Notes: generated by a model not told the origin, from the sequence alone. A DNA stretch of 37,365 nt from Mastigocoleus testarum BC008 (GCF_001456025.1 NZ_LMTZ01000010.1:1981-39345), one strand, 5' to 3'; numbered from the stretch's first letter, positions 15,792-25,531 are shown. Made by a program: numbers and translations.

Positions 15792-18463
15792 TTAACCAAG
15801 TTACATCGCCCCTTCATATTGAAGAACATCTAAATCGTGAGTTCAAGCGTGAAGATCCAGAAGCACAAATAAAGGTTAAACGTACATCACTGGGATGGTT
15901 AAACATTCGGATAATTACAAATTCTTTCGAGAATAAATCATTAGAAGAACGAGAACAAAAAACAGATAAGCTTCTCAAAGTCATAAATACTAATCTTGGT
16001 CAATACCCAATTGCTGGCTACGATCTACTAACTCCAAAAGAAGTTACTGATAATTCTCCAGAATATATACAATTACCTTTGTGGTCAGATATTTTAATGG
16101 CTCCAGAACCTGACCAACCAGCAATTTTAGATGAAGATAACCCGACCAAAACACCTCAAATTGTTACTTTTTACTCTTTTAAAGGAGGTGTGGGTCGTTC
16201 CACAGCTTTGGGAATGGTCGCAGGTGTTCTCGCAACTCGTAATCGTCGGGTTGTGATGGTAGATTTTGATTTAGAAGCACCTGGAATTTCAATTTTATTT
16301 GACCCCGATATCGAAAAAATCAATGAAGAACAATATGGCGTTTTAGATTACTTACATCAACGCTATCTAACACCAGATCAAAATATTCCCAAAATAGAAA
16401 GTTGTATTTCTCAAATTAAGTTACCTACTCGTGGCGAACTTTTTTTAGTTCCCGTTGGAGAATATGATGAAAATTACATACATCGTTTAGCCGATCTTGA
16501 CCGACAAACTTTAGAAAATTTTTATAAGGGTGCAAATAATCCAATCGAACAGCTGATGGAAGATATAAAAACTTCCTTAAATCCAGATGTAATTTTGATT
16601 GATGCACGTCCTGGCTTCAGTGATATAAGTGCGATCGCGCTCTTCGATTTAGCAGATACTGCAATCATTTGCTTTTCACCCACCGATCAAAGCTTTGAAG
16701 GACTACGTTGGGTTGTGCAAGGTATTCGAAAACAAAACCAATATCAGGCTAAACCCGATATTCGCTTTCTACTTACACCTATGCCTGCAGTAGCATCACA
16801 GCAATACCAAGCTTGGATAACAAAAGTTGAAGATTGGATTGCAGATAATTGGGGTTTACCTGATGAAATAACTATCAAAGAGCTTTATTATGAAATTCCA
16901 TATAATCTTAATATTACAACTTTGTCTAGTCTGGTAAATCTACCAAACAGTTTACTTACCAACTATTTGCCAATCGCTGATGCTATTGAGGCTAGTTTGG
17001 CAGATGTTAAGACTGAATTAGCGACTAATACAAATATTTTTAACCGTACAAATATTTTAAATGAATTACGCTTTGATGCAGCAACGGCACAAGAATTAGA
17101 AGCTGAGAATATACCGAATATATTTCAACGTACAGAAGATTTTCCTAAATTTTTAAGTAATAAAAACTGGCTAATTCGAGGTGCGAAAGGAACAGGTAAA
17201 AGCTTATTGTTCAGATTATTTGTAGAGCAACCAGATAAAGCAAAAGAACAGGCTCATTATGAAGTAAATTTAAGTAACGTTGATTTTATCGCCGCTCACG
17301 GTCAACCCAGATTAGGAGGACCGATCCTAGAAAGTAGCGATCTAGCTAGTTACGAGCAACAAGTGGGTGAAGACAACTGGTCTATATTCTGGATAAATTA
17401 CGCACTTTTGCAATTATGCCACCGTTTGCCTGAGTTACGTTCGCTTAATAGTTTAGATCGAGAGTTACTTACACTGAGTGCTCAAGACGATCCTCAACAC
17501 TCTGTGATCGTATCTTGGTTGGTTGAACGCGCCCAATCTCCGCAAGCAGCTTCCCAAGCAGCTGATGAACTGCGTTTAATTGATCGCTGGTTACGAGATA
17601 ATAAAAAAGTTGTGTGGCTGCTTTACGATGAACTAGATGCTGGCTTTGGTTCGACAAATAAAGATTATATTAGAAGAAGAAAAGCCCTCGAAGCATTATT
17701 AGCATGGTGTTTAGAAAGCGGGACAAGCCTAAAATCAATAGTTCCTAAAATATTTTTGCGTGAAGATATTTGGAATCAGCTCAACTTCACTAACAAAGGG
17801 CACTATACTGGGCGTTCGCTTCAATTACGCTGGGATGAAACTGACCTCTGGAGAGTAGTACTACGTCAAGCTCTCAAGAGTTCTAACACTTTAAGTGAAT
17901 TTTTAGAACAAAAATTTGGGGTAACCGTGGCTCGACTTAATGCAATTAATTTAGAGCAACTACGTACCAGCTTATATACTTTATGGGGTGAGCGGATGGG
18001 TCGCACAAAAAAGGCTTACACCTATAACTGGGTTCGCACTCGTATCGCTGATGGACAAAAAAACTGCTTCCCTAGAAGTTTAATCCTACTATTACAAGAA
18101 GCAGTTAAACGTGAAAAGGATTTCTCCACAGAATATAGTTCTGAGATCGTCTTACGTCCAAAAGCTTTAATTGATGCTTTTCCCTATGTTTCTCAGCAAC
18201 GAGTAGATGAGGTACGTAACGAATATCCTGAACTGGTTGAATATCTCAATAAATTACAGAGTGAACGTTCTCCTATCGATGAAAATCGCTTGACTGAAAT
18301 ATGGGGTATTAAAGATGGAGAATTAGCCCTTCGTATTAAAGATATGGTTGACGCTGGAATTTTTACAGAACGTTCGCGTCCAAACGATTCTCCTCCTCGT
18401 ATTTACGCTATTGCTGAACTTTACTTGTATGGATTAAGTATGATCCGTAAAGGACAGAGATAG
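15788..18463 (+). CDS. Double P-loop ATPase: ParA-like KGGVGR half and AAA-type half
   Basis: 891 aa. After an N-terminal domain of about 120 residues comes a ParA/MinD-like ATPase. Its deviant Walker A is FKGGVGRST (131-139), the switch is DFDLEAPG (159-166), and Walker B is VILIDARPGFSD (268-279). Arg replaces the Lys usual in KGGVGKT. A second P-loop ATPase starts near residue 430, with Walker A RGAKGTGKS (464-472) and Walker B WLLYDELDAGFG (610-621). It resembles the Sll1717-type ATPases of cyanobacteria. The C-terminus (about 830-885, ENRLTEIWGIKDGELALRIKDMVDAGIF) reads as a winged helix. Soluble, with no membrane segment. It overlaps the HEPN-like gene by 4 bp. The layout (nucleotide switch, AAA engine, wHTH, HEPN partner) recalls STAND/AAA conflict systems. 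Motifs are certain; the biological role is inferred. Confidence 0.85.
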   Translation: MINQVTSPLHIEEHLNREFKREDPEAQIKVKRTSLGWLNIRIITNSFENKSLEEREQKTDKLLKVINTNLGQYPIAGYDLLTPKEVTDNSPEYIQLPLWSDILMAPEPDQPAILDEDNPTKTPQIVTFYSFKGGVGRSTALGMVAGVLATRNRRVVMVDFDLEAPGISILFDPDIEKINEEQYGVLDYLHQRYLTPDQNIPKIESCISQIKLPTRGELFLVPVGEYDENYIHRLADLDRQTLENFYKGANNPIEQLMEDIKTSLNPDVILIDARPGFSDISAIALFDLADTAIICFSPTDQSFEGLRWVVQGIRKQNQYQAKPDIRFLLTPMPAVASQQYQAWITKVEDWIADNWGLPDEITIKELYYEIPYNLNITTLSSLVNLPNSLLTNYLPIADAIEASLADVKTELATNTNIFNRTNILNELRFDAATAQELEAENIPNIFQRTEDFPKFLSNKNWLIRGAKGTGKSLLFRLFVEQPDKAKEQAHYEVNLSNVDFIAAHGQPRLGGPILESSDLASYEQQVGEDNWSIFWINYALLQLCHRLPELRSLNSLDRELLTLSAQDDPQHSVIVSWLVERAQSPQAASQAADELRLIDRWLRDNKKVVWLLYDELDAGFGSTNKDYIRRRKALEALLAWCLESGTSLKSIVPKIFLREDIWNQLNFTNKGHYTGRSLQLRWDETDLWRVVLRQALKSSNTLSEFLEQKFGVTVARLNAINLEQLRTSLYTLWGERMGRTKKAYTYNWVRTRIADGQKNCFPRSLILLLQEAVKREKDFSTEYSSEIVLRPKALIDAFPYVSQQRVDEVRNEYPELVEYLNKLQSERSPIDENRLTEIWGIKDGELALRIKDMVDAGIFTERSRPNDSPPRIYAIAELYLYGLSMIRKGQR

Positions 18464-18478
18464 CAAGGTTCCTTGTTT

Positions 18479-18880
18479 TCAACTTACTCCCTTGCATTCC
18501 TTCTTTAATAAAGGCTTAATTTCCCCCGCAACTTTGGCAGATACTTTTTCTTTATTAATAGGAATATTAAAAGGATTATTTACAAAGAAAGAATGATTTG
18601 AGATGTCAGTTTGGATCCGGTCGGGAATATCTTCTTGGGAAATATTTCCTTGATTGACATCTTTAATTGTCTTAATTAATTCTGGCTCAGCAATTCTAAT
18701 AATAATAGGTTTGGCAATATTAGCTCCCCGAGAACCAAAGTCAGTTTCTTTCAGCTTTTGTTTGATCGCATTTCGACAAACCTGCTCGGAAGATGCAGCC
18801 ACAGCATATTTTGGCAAACTCCCCCCAATCGCCACGCCAAATATGACTATTGAAATAGCAATATGGTTAAATACCTTCAT
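18479..18880 (-). CDS. Hypothetical secreted protein
   Basis: 133 aa. Sec signal peptide: MKVFNH, a hydrophobic core, then an AVAAS-type cleavage region near residue 28. The mature part of about 105 residues is mixed helix with two cysteines (near residues 36 and 129) that could form a disulfide in the periplasm. The family is not recognised. It is convergent with the ATPase gene, the stops lying 15 bp apart. Start ATG at 18880. Confidence 0.65.
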   Translation of the reverse strand: MKVFNHIAISIVIFGVAIGGSLPKYAVAASSEQVCRNAIKQKLKETDFGSRGANIAKPIIIRIAEPELIKTIKDVNQGNISQEDIPDRIQTDISNHSFFVNNPFNIPINKEKVSAKVAGEIKPLLKKECKGVS

Positions 18881-19018
18881 ATGGTTAAACTACAATTATA
18901 TAAACTATGTTCTACCTATATTATGAGTAGAAATAATTAAAAGCCAGTAGTTTAAATTTGCACGCTAACTCCAATCGTTGGAATTCTGAGGGGTAGCTAG
19001 GATTTATCAACTTAGAAA

Positions 19019-19234
19019 CTACCAGGTAAGGTAATTGACTAATACCTTATAAAAACAAAACATTATTGCTAACAACATAATGACTTGATACCCAAGAAAA
19101 GGAGAAAGTAGCAAACCCCAAAAAGCTGCGATTAAAAATAGAAGTCTTTTATCTTTTTTATATGTTTCTCTATTTTTAATAATGAACTCTGAAATCTCTT
19201 TTTTTCTCAGTTGATATCGGGATTGTTTATCCAT
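19019..19234 (-). CDS. Small hypothetical membrane protein
   Basis: 71 aa. A highly charged N-terminus (MDKQSRYQLRKKEISEFIIKNRETYKKDKR) is followed by a hydrophobic hairpin (about 31-66, LLFLIAAFWGLLLSPFLGYQVIMLLAIMFCFY). This suggests two membrane helices with a cytoplasmic basic head. Charge and hydrophobic layout support coding, but no family is recognised and the gene is isolated. Confidence 0.5.
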   Translation of the reverse strand: MDKQSRYQLRKKEISEFIIKNRETYKKDKRLLFLIAAFWGLLLSPFLGYQVIMLLAIMFCFYKVLVNYLTW

Positions 19235-19767
19235 AAAAACATCTAAAATAATTTACAAAGGAAATTACTTTATCTACAAAAATCAAGGCAAAAATCAGAA
19301 TTAGTTTTGTGAAAAATAGAATACTAAGGTTTACTAGATTTATTAAAATAAAGTTTTTGACCCTTAAGCTTTTTAATGAAAATAATATATCAAATCAAAA
19401 ATTTAAAGTTTGTAATTTGAATTTACTATAACTAAAAGTAAATATAAAGCGGTATTCTTACTGAAAAAAATAACATTTAAAAATACTACTTCAAGTGCAA
19501 TTAATTACACAAACAGTTCACTAGTTAGTATAATTAACAACTACTATTTGAAGCAAATAACCTTGTGAATGAATGATTGTTTTGCAATTTCAACACTTCC
19601 AATACCTTCGTTCACACAAAATTAATCTTTTTCTGGAAATAATCTCGCATTTGCACAGAAATTCTTCAATGTTGTTCTTTGCTGTTAGTTAACAGAGAGT
19701 TCCTAAAAATATTGCGATAAAATATTGCGATCGCGTGGGAAAATCCACTGTAAACGACCCAATCAAA
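19235..19767. other. AT-rich intergenic region, 530 bp, no gene seen
   Basis: No supported open frame or strong hairpin. A HIP1 site lies near 19726, just beyond the end of cca. Nothing further was identified. Confidence 0.5.
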
Positions 19768-21018
19768 TTAATTCCAATCTTCTATTAGCTGACGGGCAAA
19801 CTCTATAGCTTCATGGGGCGTAGATACTTTGCCTTCAGCTTGTGCCACTTTGATTTCTGTCAACAATTCCCCTACTAGTGGCGAAGAAGGTATATTTAGA
19901 TATAATATAATATCCTTACCACTCACTAACTGAGTGGAATGACTAACCAGATCATCAGGGTCAAGGTAGCGAGCGATCAAGGGTGCGATCGCCTCTACCC
20001 TATTATTATCTGCCATAAATAAAATTGTTGTAGTTGGGAATACATCTCCCGCTGTTTGGAAGAAAAAAAACTGTTCTCTTAAGGACATCTCACCTGAATT
20101 CAAGGTTTTTAAGGATTTCAGAGCAGTGGTAACAGCTTTAATTTCTGCACGGCTATAAGTTAAGTTTTGTAACTCAATTTCTGCTACTTCTGGATCTGGG
20201 CTTGCGAGCATCGCAAGTTTAGCAATACCCAGCCAAGTGGTTTTGACGGTATCCCGAATATATTCTGGAAATTTCTTCCCTAACTCCATCCAACTTTGAG
20301 CGAGTAAGGAAGCAGCTCGATCCACCTCCATCAATTTAGCTACGCGCTCGGGAGTAGCACTTTTAAAAAATGGTGATAGTAAATTATCTTCCCAAGCTTT
20401 TTTTAACCAAGGAGTTCCTTCAGGTTTTGTTAACATGTAACTAATTTCTACCCTTACTCTCTCCGCAGCTAATGAAGTAACATGTGAAGCTAAGGAACAG
20501 ATAGCGGCTTGAGTTTTGGCTTCAATGCTAAAACCCAATTGAGATGCTTGACGATATCCCCGTAATAATCGCAAGGGATCATCTTGTAAATTTGCAGGTG
20601 ATACCATCCTCAGAATACCTGCTTTAATATCCTCTTCACCTTTGAGTGGATCGATTATTTTTTGCCTATATGGGTCATAGGCGATCGCATTAATTGTAAA
20701 GTCGCGTCGGTGCAAATCAACTTCCAGAGTATCTCCTTCTTGTCGAGCAAAATCTGCTGTTGCGTTGGGAAAAACTACGCGAGCAATTTCTCTTTCTGCA
20801 TCAAGTAAAACAAACCCAGCTTGATAATGCTTAGCAATGTTACGCGCTACACCCACAGCATCGCCAGGTAATACAAAATCTAAATCTAGATATTCTCGTT
20901 TTCGACCTAAAAGCCCATCCCGCACTGCACCGCCAACAATGTAAGCTGGCTTTGGTAAAAGTTCTAAGTCAAAGGGACAATTTCCCGGACAGACGAGAGA
21001 ATTAAGGAAGTTTGACAT
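19768..21018 (-). CDS. cca: CCA tRNA nucleotidyltransferase / poly(A) polymerase family
   Basis: 416 aa, class II nucleotidyltransferase that builds or repairs the CCA end of tRNAs. The head domain has YIVGGAVRDGLLG (GGAVRD at 29-34), the metal-binding pair D45 and D47 (YLDLDF), the RRDFTINAIAY motif (104-114) and the template motif DDPLRLLRGYR (146-156). The neck and body follow, with the GFSIEAKT segment near 162. Length fits the short bacterial enzymes. Some bacteria split CC- and A-addition between two paralogues, so this could be only one of them; the sequence alone does not decide. Start ATG at 21018. It is divergent from ycf34. Confidence 0.93.
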   Translation of the reverse strand: MSNFLNSLVCPGNCPFDLELLPKPAYIVGGAVRDGLLGRKREYLDLDFVLPGDAVGVARNIAKHYQAGFVLLDAEREIARVVFPNATADFARQEGDTLEVDLHRRDFTINAIAYDPYRQKIIDPLKGEEDIKAGILRMVSPANLQDDPLRLLRGYRQASQLGFSIEAKTQAAICSLASHVTSLAAERVRVEISYMLTKPEGTPWLKKAWEDNLLSPFFKSATPERVAKLMEVDRAASLLAQSWMELGKKFPEYIRDTVKTTWLGIAKLAMLASPDPEVAEIELQNLTYSRAEIKAVTTALKSLKTLNSGEMSLREQFFFFQTAGDVFPTTTILFMADNNRVEAIAPLIARYLDPDDLVSHSTQLVSGKDIILYLNIPSSPLVGELLTEIKVAQAEGKVSTPHEAIEFARQLIEDWN

Positions 21019-21102
21019 TGTAATAAAAATAAACCTTCCGGCTAGTAATAAAGCCAGTTATTAAGCTAGATTAACAATAAAGGTATTGGAGTTGATTTCC
21101 CT

Positions 21103-21351
21103 ATGTGTATTTGTGTCAACTGCCACTATGTAGATCGCTGTGTCACTTACAATGCAGTAGAAACCCAGCATCAGCAACCTCATTTAACTGAGGAGCCTGA
21201 TTTTGAACCTAATGAACCATCCATCAATGTAAATATTCGTCCCCGTGAAGACATAATTGAAATGGAATGGGATGTGGTTGGCTGTCTTAGCTTTAAGAAA
21301 GATGCTGGAAAATGGTCTAGGTTACGTCCTGGTGAAGCAATACCAACTTAA
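21103..21351 (+). CDS. ycf34: Ycf34 family iron-sulfur protein
   Basis: 82 aa. The N-terminal cysteine cluster C2, C4, C7, C13 (MCICVNCHYVDRC) and the C-terminal block FKKDAGKWSRLRPGEAIPT are diagnostic of Ycf34, found in cyanobacteria and red-lineage plastids. The Synechocystis homologue has been reported to bind an iron-sulfur cluster and to affect photosynthetic electron transport. Full length. Start ATG at 21103. It shares an 84-bp divergent promoter region with cca. Confidence 0.93.
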   Translation: MCICVNCHYVDRCVTYNAVETQHQQPHLTEEPDFEPNEPSINVNIRPREDIIEMEWDVVGCLSFKKDAGKWSRLRPGEAIPT

Positions 21352-21721
21352 TTACAAATTTTTATAATGCTGCTTTAGAGAATGCTAAAAGTACCTTAGA
21401 TTCGATCGCAAGTACCCAAAATTCCATAGCTCGTTTAATCTAAATTTAATCCACCTTCTCAAAGAAAAACGTTAACGCCATAAGATTATTGGGTAATTTT
21501 TTGCTTTCTTTTTTTCTGTTTCCTAATTTGCGGTCTCTAAGTTTATCGGTAGTAAAATTAATTGTTTCTTAATTTTTGCTGGCTTCGTTTGGGCTCTTTT
21601 GCTGAAACAAACCTAAAACTAATACTTTTCCAAAAGTTCTCCAGATGTTGCCGATTGTCAAACTCACATGGTTAAATTAACCGGTAAAATAATTTAATTC
21701 TAATTAATCTCTAGTTGACCT
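21352..21721. other. Intergenic region, 370 bp, no gene seen
   Basis: AT-rich between ycf34 and tsaB, with pyrimidine-rich tracts near 21505-21520. No open frame, tRNA or clear terminator was found. Confidence 0.45.
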
Positions 21722-22396
21722 TTGAGCAGAAAACAAGAGCATCTTCAATCTAAAAAGTATGTTTTAGCCTTACATACTACAACTCCGGAATTAGGTTTAG
21801 CAATTAGTAACTTTGACGGAGGGGATAAGCGTTCTAAGGTTTGGAATCTAGAACGAGAGTTATCCAGCCAGATGCACCAATGCCTGATCGAATTTATTAA
21901 ACCACAACAATGGCAAGATTTAGCTTTTATTGCTGTCGCCAAAGGTCCGGGGGGTTACACAGGAACGAGAATTGGGATGGTGACTGCTAGAACTTTAGGA
22001 CAACAATTAGACATCCCTGTATTTGGTATCTCCACATTAGCTGCGTTTGCTTGGCATTATCTTACCAATCTCGAGCTTAATAAGGGCAAAGGTGAAAAAA
22101 CGTTAGCAGTACAAATGCCAGCACAAAGAGGTAAATTATTCACAGCTATTTATCAAACTACACCAAATATTTCCCCATTTAAAGTTTTATTACCAGATAC
22201 AGTATTAACTCCTGAAAGTTGGCAAGAAAAATTGTCGAAACTTAATCTGAACTATCAACTGCTTGAAGCTAATTCTGAGTTAGCAAAAACAGTCACTAGT
22301 ATTTTAGATTTAGCTTATATTGACTGGTGCAAGGATAAATTTCCTCTATGGTCGGAAGCACTACCATTTTATGGTCAGCATCCAGTAGATATTTAG
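21722..22396 (+). CDS. tsaB: tRNA threonylcarbamoyladenosine biosynthesis protein TsaB
   Basis: 224 aa. TsaB is the inactive paralogue and partner of TsaD in the complex that makes t6A37 on ANN-decoding tRNAs. The ASKHA fold opens with VLALHTTTPELGLAIS (residues 13-28). The hallmark AKGPGGYTGTRIGMVTARTLGQQLDIPVFGISTLAAFA is at about 74-110. The C-terminal half is shorter and less conserved, normal for TsaB. The only in-frame start after the upstream TGA (21716-21718) is TTG at 21722. It stands alone downstream of ycf34. Confidence 0.9.
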   Translation: MSRKQEHLQSKKYVLALHTTTPELGLAISNFDGGDKRSKVWNLERELSSQMHQCLIEFIKPQQWQDLAFIAVAKGPGGYTGTRIGMVTARTLGQQLDIPVFGISTLAAFAWHYLTNLELNKGKGEKTLAVQMPAQRGKLFTAIYQTTPNISPFKVLLPDTVLTPESWQEKLSKLNLNYQLLEANSELAKTVTSILDLAYIDWCKDKFPLWSEALPFYGQHPVDI

Positions 22397-22983
22397 TTTG
22401 AATATTTTTCTATTTCTCCAGACAGAGTGTTCGCTCTCATTACACCTATAATTCGAAGAAAATAATTCTTTAGTGCGAACGATTTATTCGATAAAAATAG
22501 TTAAGCCAAACAGAAAATATCTTTAATAAAATATTTTATTCTCAGCCTGAAATTAAACATCTCATAAAAATTGTTTTTTTTAGGTTGCTTTTTTTTCTAA
22601 AAAAAATTAATCTTTGCAATTGTTACCTAATATTTAATTGCAGATTTGGTGTATGTTTAGGAGCGAAATTAACTACCGGTAATACATTACTAGATTTCCT
22701 GTTTTATATTATACGCAATCAAGATTGGGGTTTTGTCTTCAAAAAATGTTGATTATTTCACTAACTCGATATTTAAATCAGTCGATTCTCTAACAGTCAA
22801 TCTCAAGTATTTAATCCCAAGCTAGAGGGACTTATATTTTTAGAGGATTTTTTATATTTAATATTTATATTTAATATTTATTTTTAATACTTATTTTTAG
22901 TATTTATTTTGTTTCCAACCCCAAAGAATAAATTGAACCGAGAACATTGAGATTTAGTCTAATCACTTAGCAGCATAATTTTC
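22397..22983. other. AT-rich intergenic region, 587 bp
   Basis: No gene seen. A very AT-rich tract of short imperfect repeats around TATTTAATATTTA lies at about 22845-22911, some 75 bp before the first glycosyltransferase gene. It may be a promoter-melting or curved region; this is not proven. Confidence 0.5.
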
Positions 22984-24267
22984 ATGAGAATTGCTTTCCT
23001 GGTAGATACGTTCCCTGTAATTTCAGAAACCTTCATTGTTAATCAAATTGTGGGTTTGATTAATCGCGGACATGATATTCACATATATACCAAAAATCGC
23101 GGTAATATGTCGAAATATCATACTGATATAACTAAGTATAATTTGCTTGAAAAAACAACTCTGTTGGAGCAAGCACCAAGAAGTTATTTGTGGCGATTGA
23201 TTAAAGGGTTCGGATTATTTATAACAAACTTCCATAAAGCACCTTTAGCTTTTTTGTACTCATTTAACTTTCTAAAATACGGCAAAAAGGCTCTGTCTTT
23301 AAGGTTAATGTACTCGATAGTACAAATGTTAGAGTCGGAACCCTACGATATAATTCATTGTCAATTTGGGATGCATGGTCTTGAGGGGATGTTATACCGG
23401 GATATTGGGGCTCTCAAAGGCAAATTAATTACATCTTTTCGTGGCTATGATATCAGTTACTATCTCCAGGAAGAAGGAAACGATGTATACGATGAACTGT
23501 TACTTAAAGGAGATTTCTTCCTCGCAAACTGCGAATTTTTTCGACAACGGGCGATTAAATTGGGTTGTGACCCGAAAAAAATAGTTGTTCACGGTTCGGG
23601 GATTGATTGCAGTCGATTTATTTTTCAAACTCGCAACATTACTCCTGGGGAAACAATTCAGATTGCAACTACCGGTCGTCTCGTAGAGAAAAAAGGCATA
23701 GAATATGCCATTCGCGCGATCGCTAAAGTTGCTGAATTTCAACCAAATGTTGAATTTAAAATTATTGGGGACGGACCTTTAAAAGAACACTTTGAGCAAG
23801 TTATTCAAGAACTTAATATCGGTGATAAAGTACAACTACTGGGTTGGATGAATCAAAAGGAGATCATCGAAGTTCTCAATAAGACTCACATATTTGTTGC
23901 TCCTAGTGTCACCGCTAGTGATGGGAATCAAGACGCTCCAGTAAATACTTTAAAAGAAGCCATGGCTATGGGTTTACCTGTGGTTAGTACCTTTCATGGT
24001 GGGATACCAGAATTAGTTAAAGATGGAGTATCAGGATTTTTAGTCCCGGAAAAAGATGAAACTGCGATCGCAGAAAAATTAATCTACCTGATCGAGCATC
24101 CAGAGATTTGGTCGAGCATGGGTTCATCCGGTCGAGAATATGTAGAAGCACATTATGATATCAATAATCTTAATGATGAATTAGAGCGGATCTATCATCA
24201 GGTCTCAATAGATAAGCTACCTACTGTATCAGAAACAGTGCGGACTTATTCCCTGACTCCCCAATAA
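22984..24267 (+). CDS. Glycosyltransferase family 4 (WcaL-like)
   Basis: 427 aa, GT-B fold, retaining sugar transferase using a nucleotide-sugar donor at the cytoplasmic membrane face. The N-terminal acceptor domain starts MRIAFLVDTFPVISETFIVNQI, typical of colanic-acid WcaL-like enzymes, and includes FRGYDIS. The donor domain has GRLVEKKGIEYAIRA, KIIGDGPLKE, LLGWMNQKEI and APS. It ends with KEAMAMGLPVVST and GGIPELV, carrying the donor-binding glutamates E325 and E343. Length is normal. It is first of a cluster of four glycosyltransferases and an ABC exporter, so it probably assembles an exported surface polysaccharide. Sugar and acceptor cannot be told. Confidence 0.9.
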   Translation: MRIAFLVDTFPVISETFIVNQIVGLINRGHDIHIYTKNRGNMSKYHTDITKYNLLEKTTLLEQAPRSYLWRLIKGFGLFITNFHKAPLAFLYSFNFLKYGKKALSLRLMYSIVQMLESEPYDIIHCQFGMHGLEGMLYRDIGALKGKLITSFRGYDISYYLQEEGNDVYDELLLKGDFFLANCEFFRQRAIKLGCDPKKIVVHGSGIDCSRFIFQTRNITPGETIQIATTGRLVEKKGIEYAIRAIAKVAEFQPNVEFKIIGDGPLKEHFEQVIQELNIGDKVQLLGWMNQKEIIEVLNKTHIFVAPSVTASDGNQDAPVNTLKEAMAMGLPVVSTFHGGIPELVKDGVSGFLVPEKDETAIAEKLIYLIEHPEIWSSMGSSGREYVEAHYDINNLNDELERIYHQVSIDKLPTVSETVRTYSLTPQ

Positions 24268-24364
24268 ATTAGAAGTTGTTAAAACAGCTGAGAAATACAA
24301 ATCCACACAGGTATTTTTTGTTTGAACCGAAGTCTAAATTAAGTTATTAAGCAAGGATTAAGTC

Positions 24365-25432
24365 ATGAGCCTTTCAAACACAACAGCAAAAGATGTAACA
24401 ATTGTCGTTGCTCCCAGAGAACGTTTCAGCTACACCCGCGAATCTCTAGAAAGTATTTACGAACATACAGAGTATCCATTCGAACTAATTTATGTAGATG
24501 GCGGCTCTCCCAAAGATATAAAAAATTATATTGCCAGCAAAGCCAAAGAGAAGAACTTTCAGCACATTCGTACTGACTGTTACCTTTCTCCCAACCACGC
24601 TCGTAACTTAGGTTTGCGCCAAGTAAAAAGCAAATATATTGTTTTTATCGATAATGATGTAGCTGTTACTCCTGGCTGGTTGAAAGCTATGGTTGACTGT
24701 GCTGAATCTACAGGTGCAACAGTTGTTAGTCCTTTAGTATGTCAATTTTTGCCATTGCATACGGAGGTTCATTGTGCTGGAGGTGAATCAGGGGTAAAAG
24801 TCATTGAGAAAGACGGAAATGTCAGGCGTCAAATTATTGAGAAAATATACAAACAAGGTCGTAAAGTCGAGCAAATACGTCCGCAGTTAAAACGTGAAAA
24901 AACTGGGTTAGCAGAGTTTCACTGCATGATGGTACGGACAGATATCTTCGATAAAATTGGCGTTTTAGACGAACAGTTGTTTAATACAAAAGAGCATGTT
25001 GATTTATGCATGTTGGTAACTGAGGCGGGAGGTAGTATTTATTTAGAACCCGATTCTTTGGTCACCTATGTTCCTGGACCACCCCTAGAATTTTCAGATT
25101 TGCACTACTACATGCTGCGTTGGAGCGATGCTTGGGAACTCAACAGCTTAAAACGTCTGCGCGAAAAGTGGAATGCAACAGAAGATCAATATTTTAAAAA
25201 TAAATACAACAGATTGGGTTGGCGCAGACGGATGACAATTGTCGATCCTTTGTCTCGTAAATTAGCCTTTGGTAATCGTTCTTTGGCTCGCGTATTCGGT
25301 AAAATCCTCAAACCGATAGATAAATTCTTTAATAAATTTGTCACAAATCGCTACGCGAACAAGTATTTACCTAATAAACTGATATCGACTACAAAAACTC
25401 AGCAATCTACAGTTACAACAGCATCGTCATAA
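24365..25432 (+). CDS. Glycosyltransferase family 2
   Basis: 355 aa, GT-A fold. VTIVVAPRERFSYTRESLESI (11-31) opens the nucleotide-binding domain, and the metal-binding DxD motif is DND (96-98, VFIDNDVAVTPGWL). GLAEFHCMMVRTDIFDKIG and DEQLFNTKEHVDLC provide the acceptor-side helix and probable catalytic acid. The C-terminal 90 residues are basic and helical, perhaps membrane-associated. It follows the GT4 gene by 97 bp in the same direction, with no visible terminator between. Substrate unknown. Confidence 0.88.
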   Translation: MSLSNTTAKDVTIVVAPRERFSYTRESLESIYEHTEYPFELIYVDGGSPKDIKNYIASKAKEKNFQHIRTDCYLSPNHARNLGLRQVKSKYIVFIDNDVAVTPGWLKAMVDCAESTGATVVSPLVCQFLPLHTEVHCAGGESGVKVIEKDGNVRRQIIEKIYKQGRKVEQIRPQLKREKTGLAEFHCMMVRTDIFDKIGVLDEQLFNTKEHVDLCMLVTEAGGSIYLEPDSLVTYVPGPPLEFSDLHYYMLRWSDAWELNSLKRLREKWNATEDQYFKNKYNRLGWRRRMTIVDPLSRKLAFGNRSLARVFGKILKPIDKFFNKFVTNRYANKYLPNKLISTTKTQQSTVTTASS

Positions 25433-25449
25433 TTTGTAACTCGTAATAT

Positions 25450-25525
25450 GTCCTATCGTACGCGGCGGAGCCGTTTGTTGACGCAGCTACGCTGAACACC
25501 GTCAGGTGCGGGCTAACGGACACGC
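25450..25525. repeat. Interspersed GC-rich palindromic repeat (REP-like), copy 2
   Basis: GC-rich block with TACGCGGCGGAGCCG, GACGCAGCTACGCTGA and ACGGACACGCTGCGCTAACG. It shares the GGACACGC and GCTGCGCTA words with the copies at 8.1, 29.1 and 30.8 kb. It is more degenerate than those. Confidence 0.55.
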
Positions 25526-25531
25526 TGCGCT

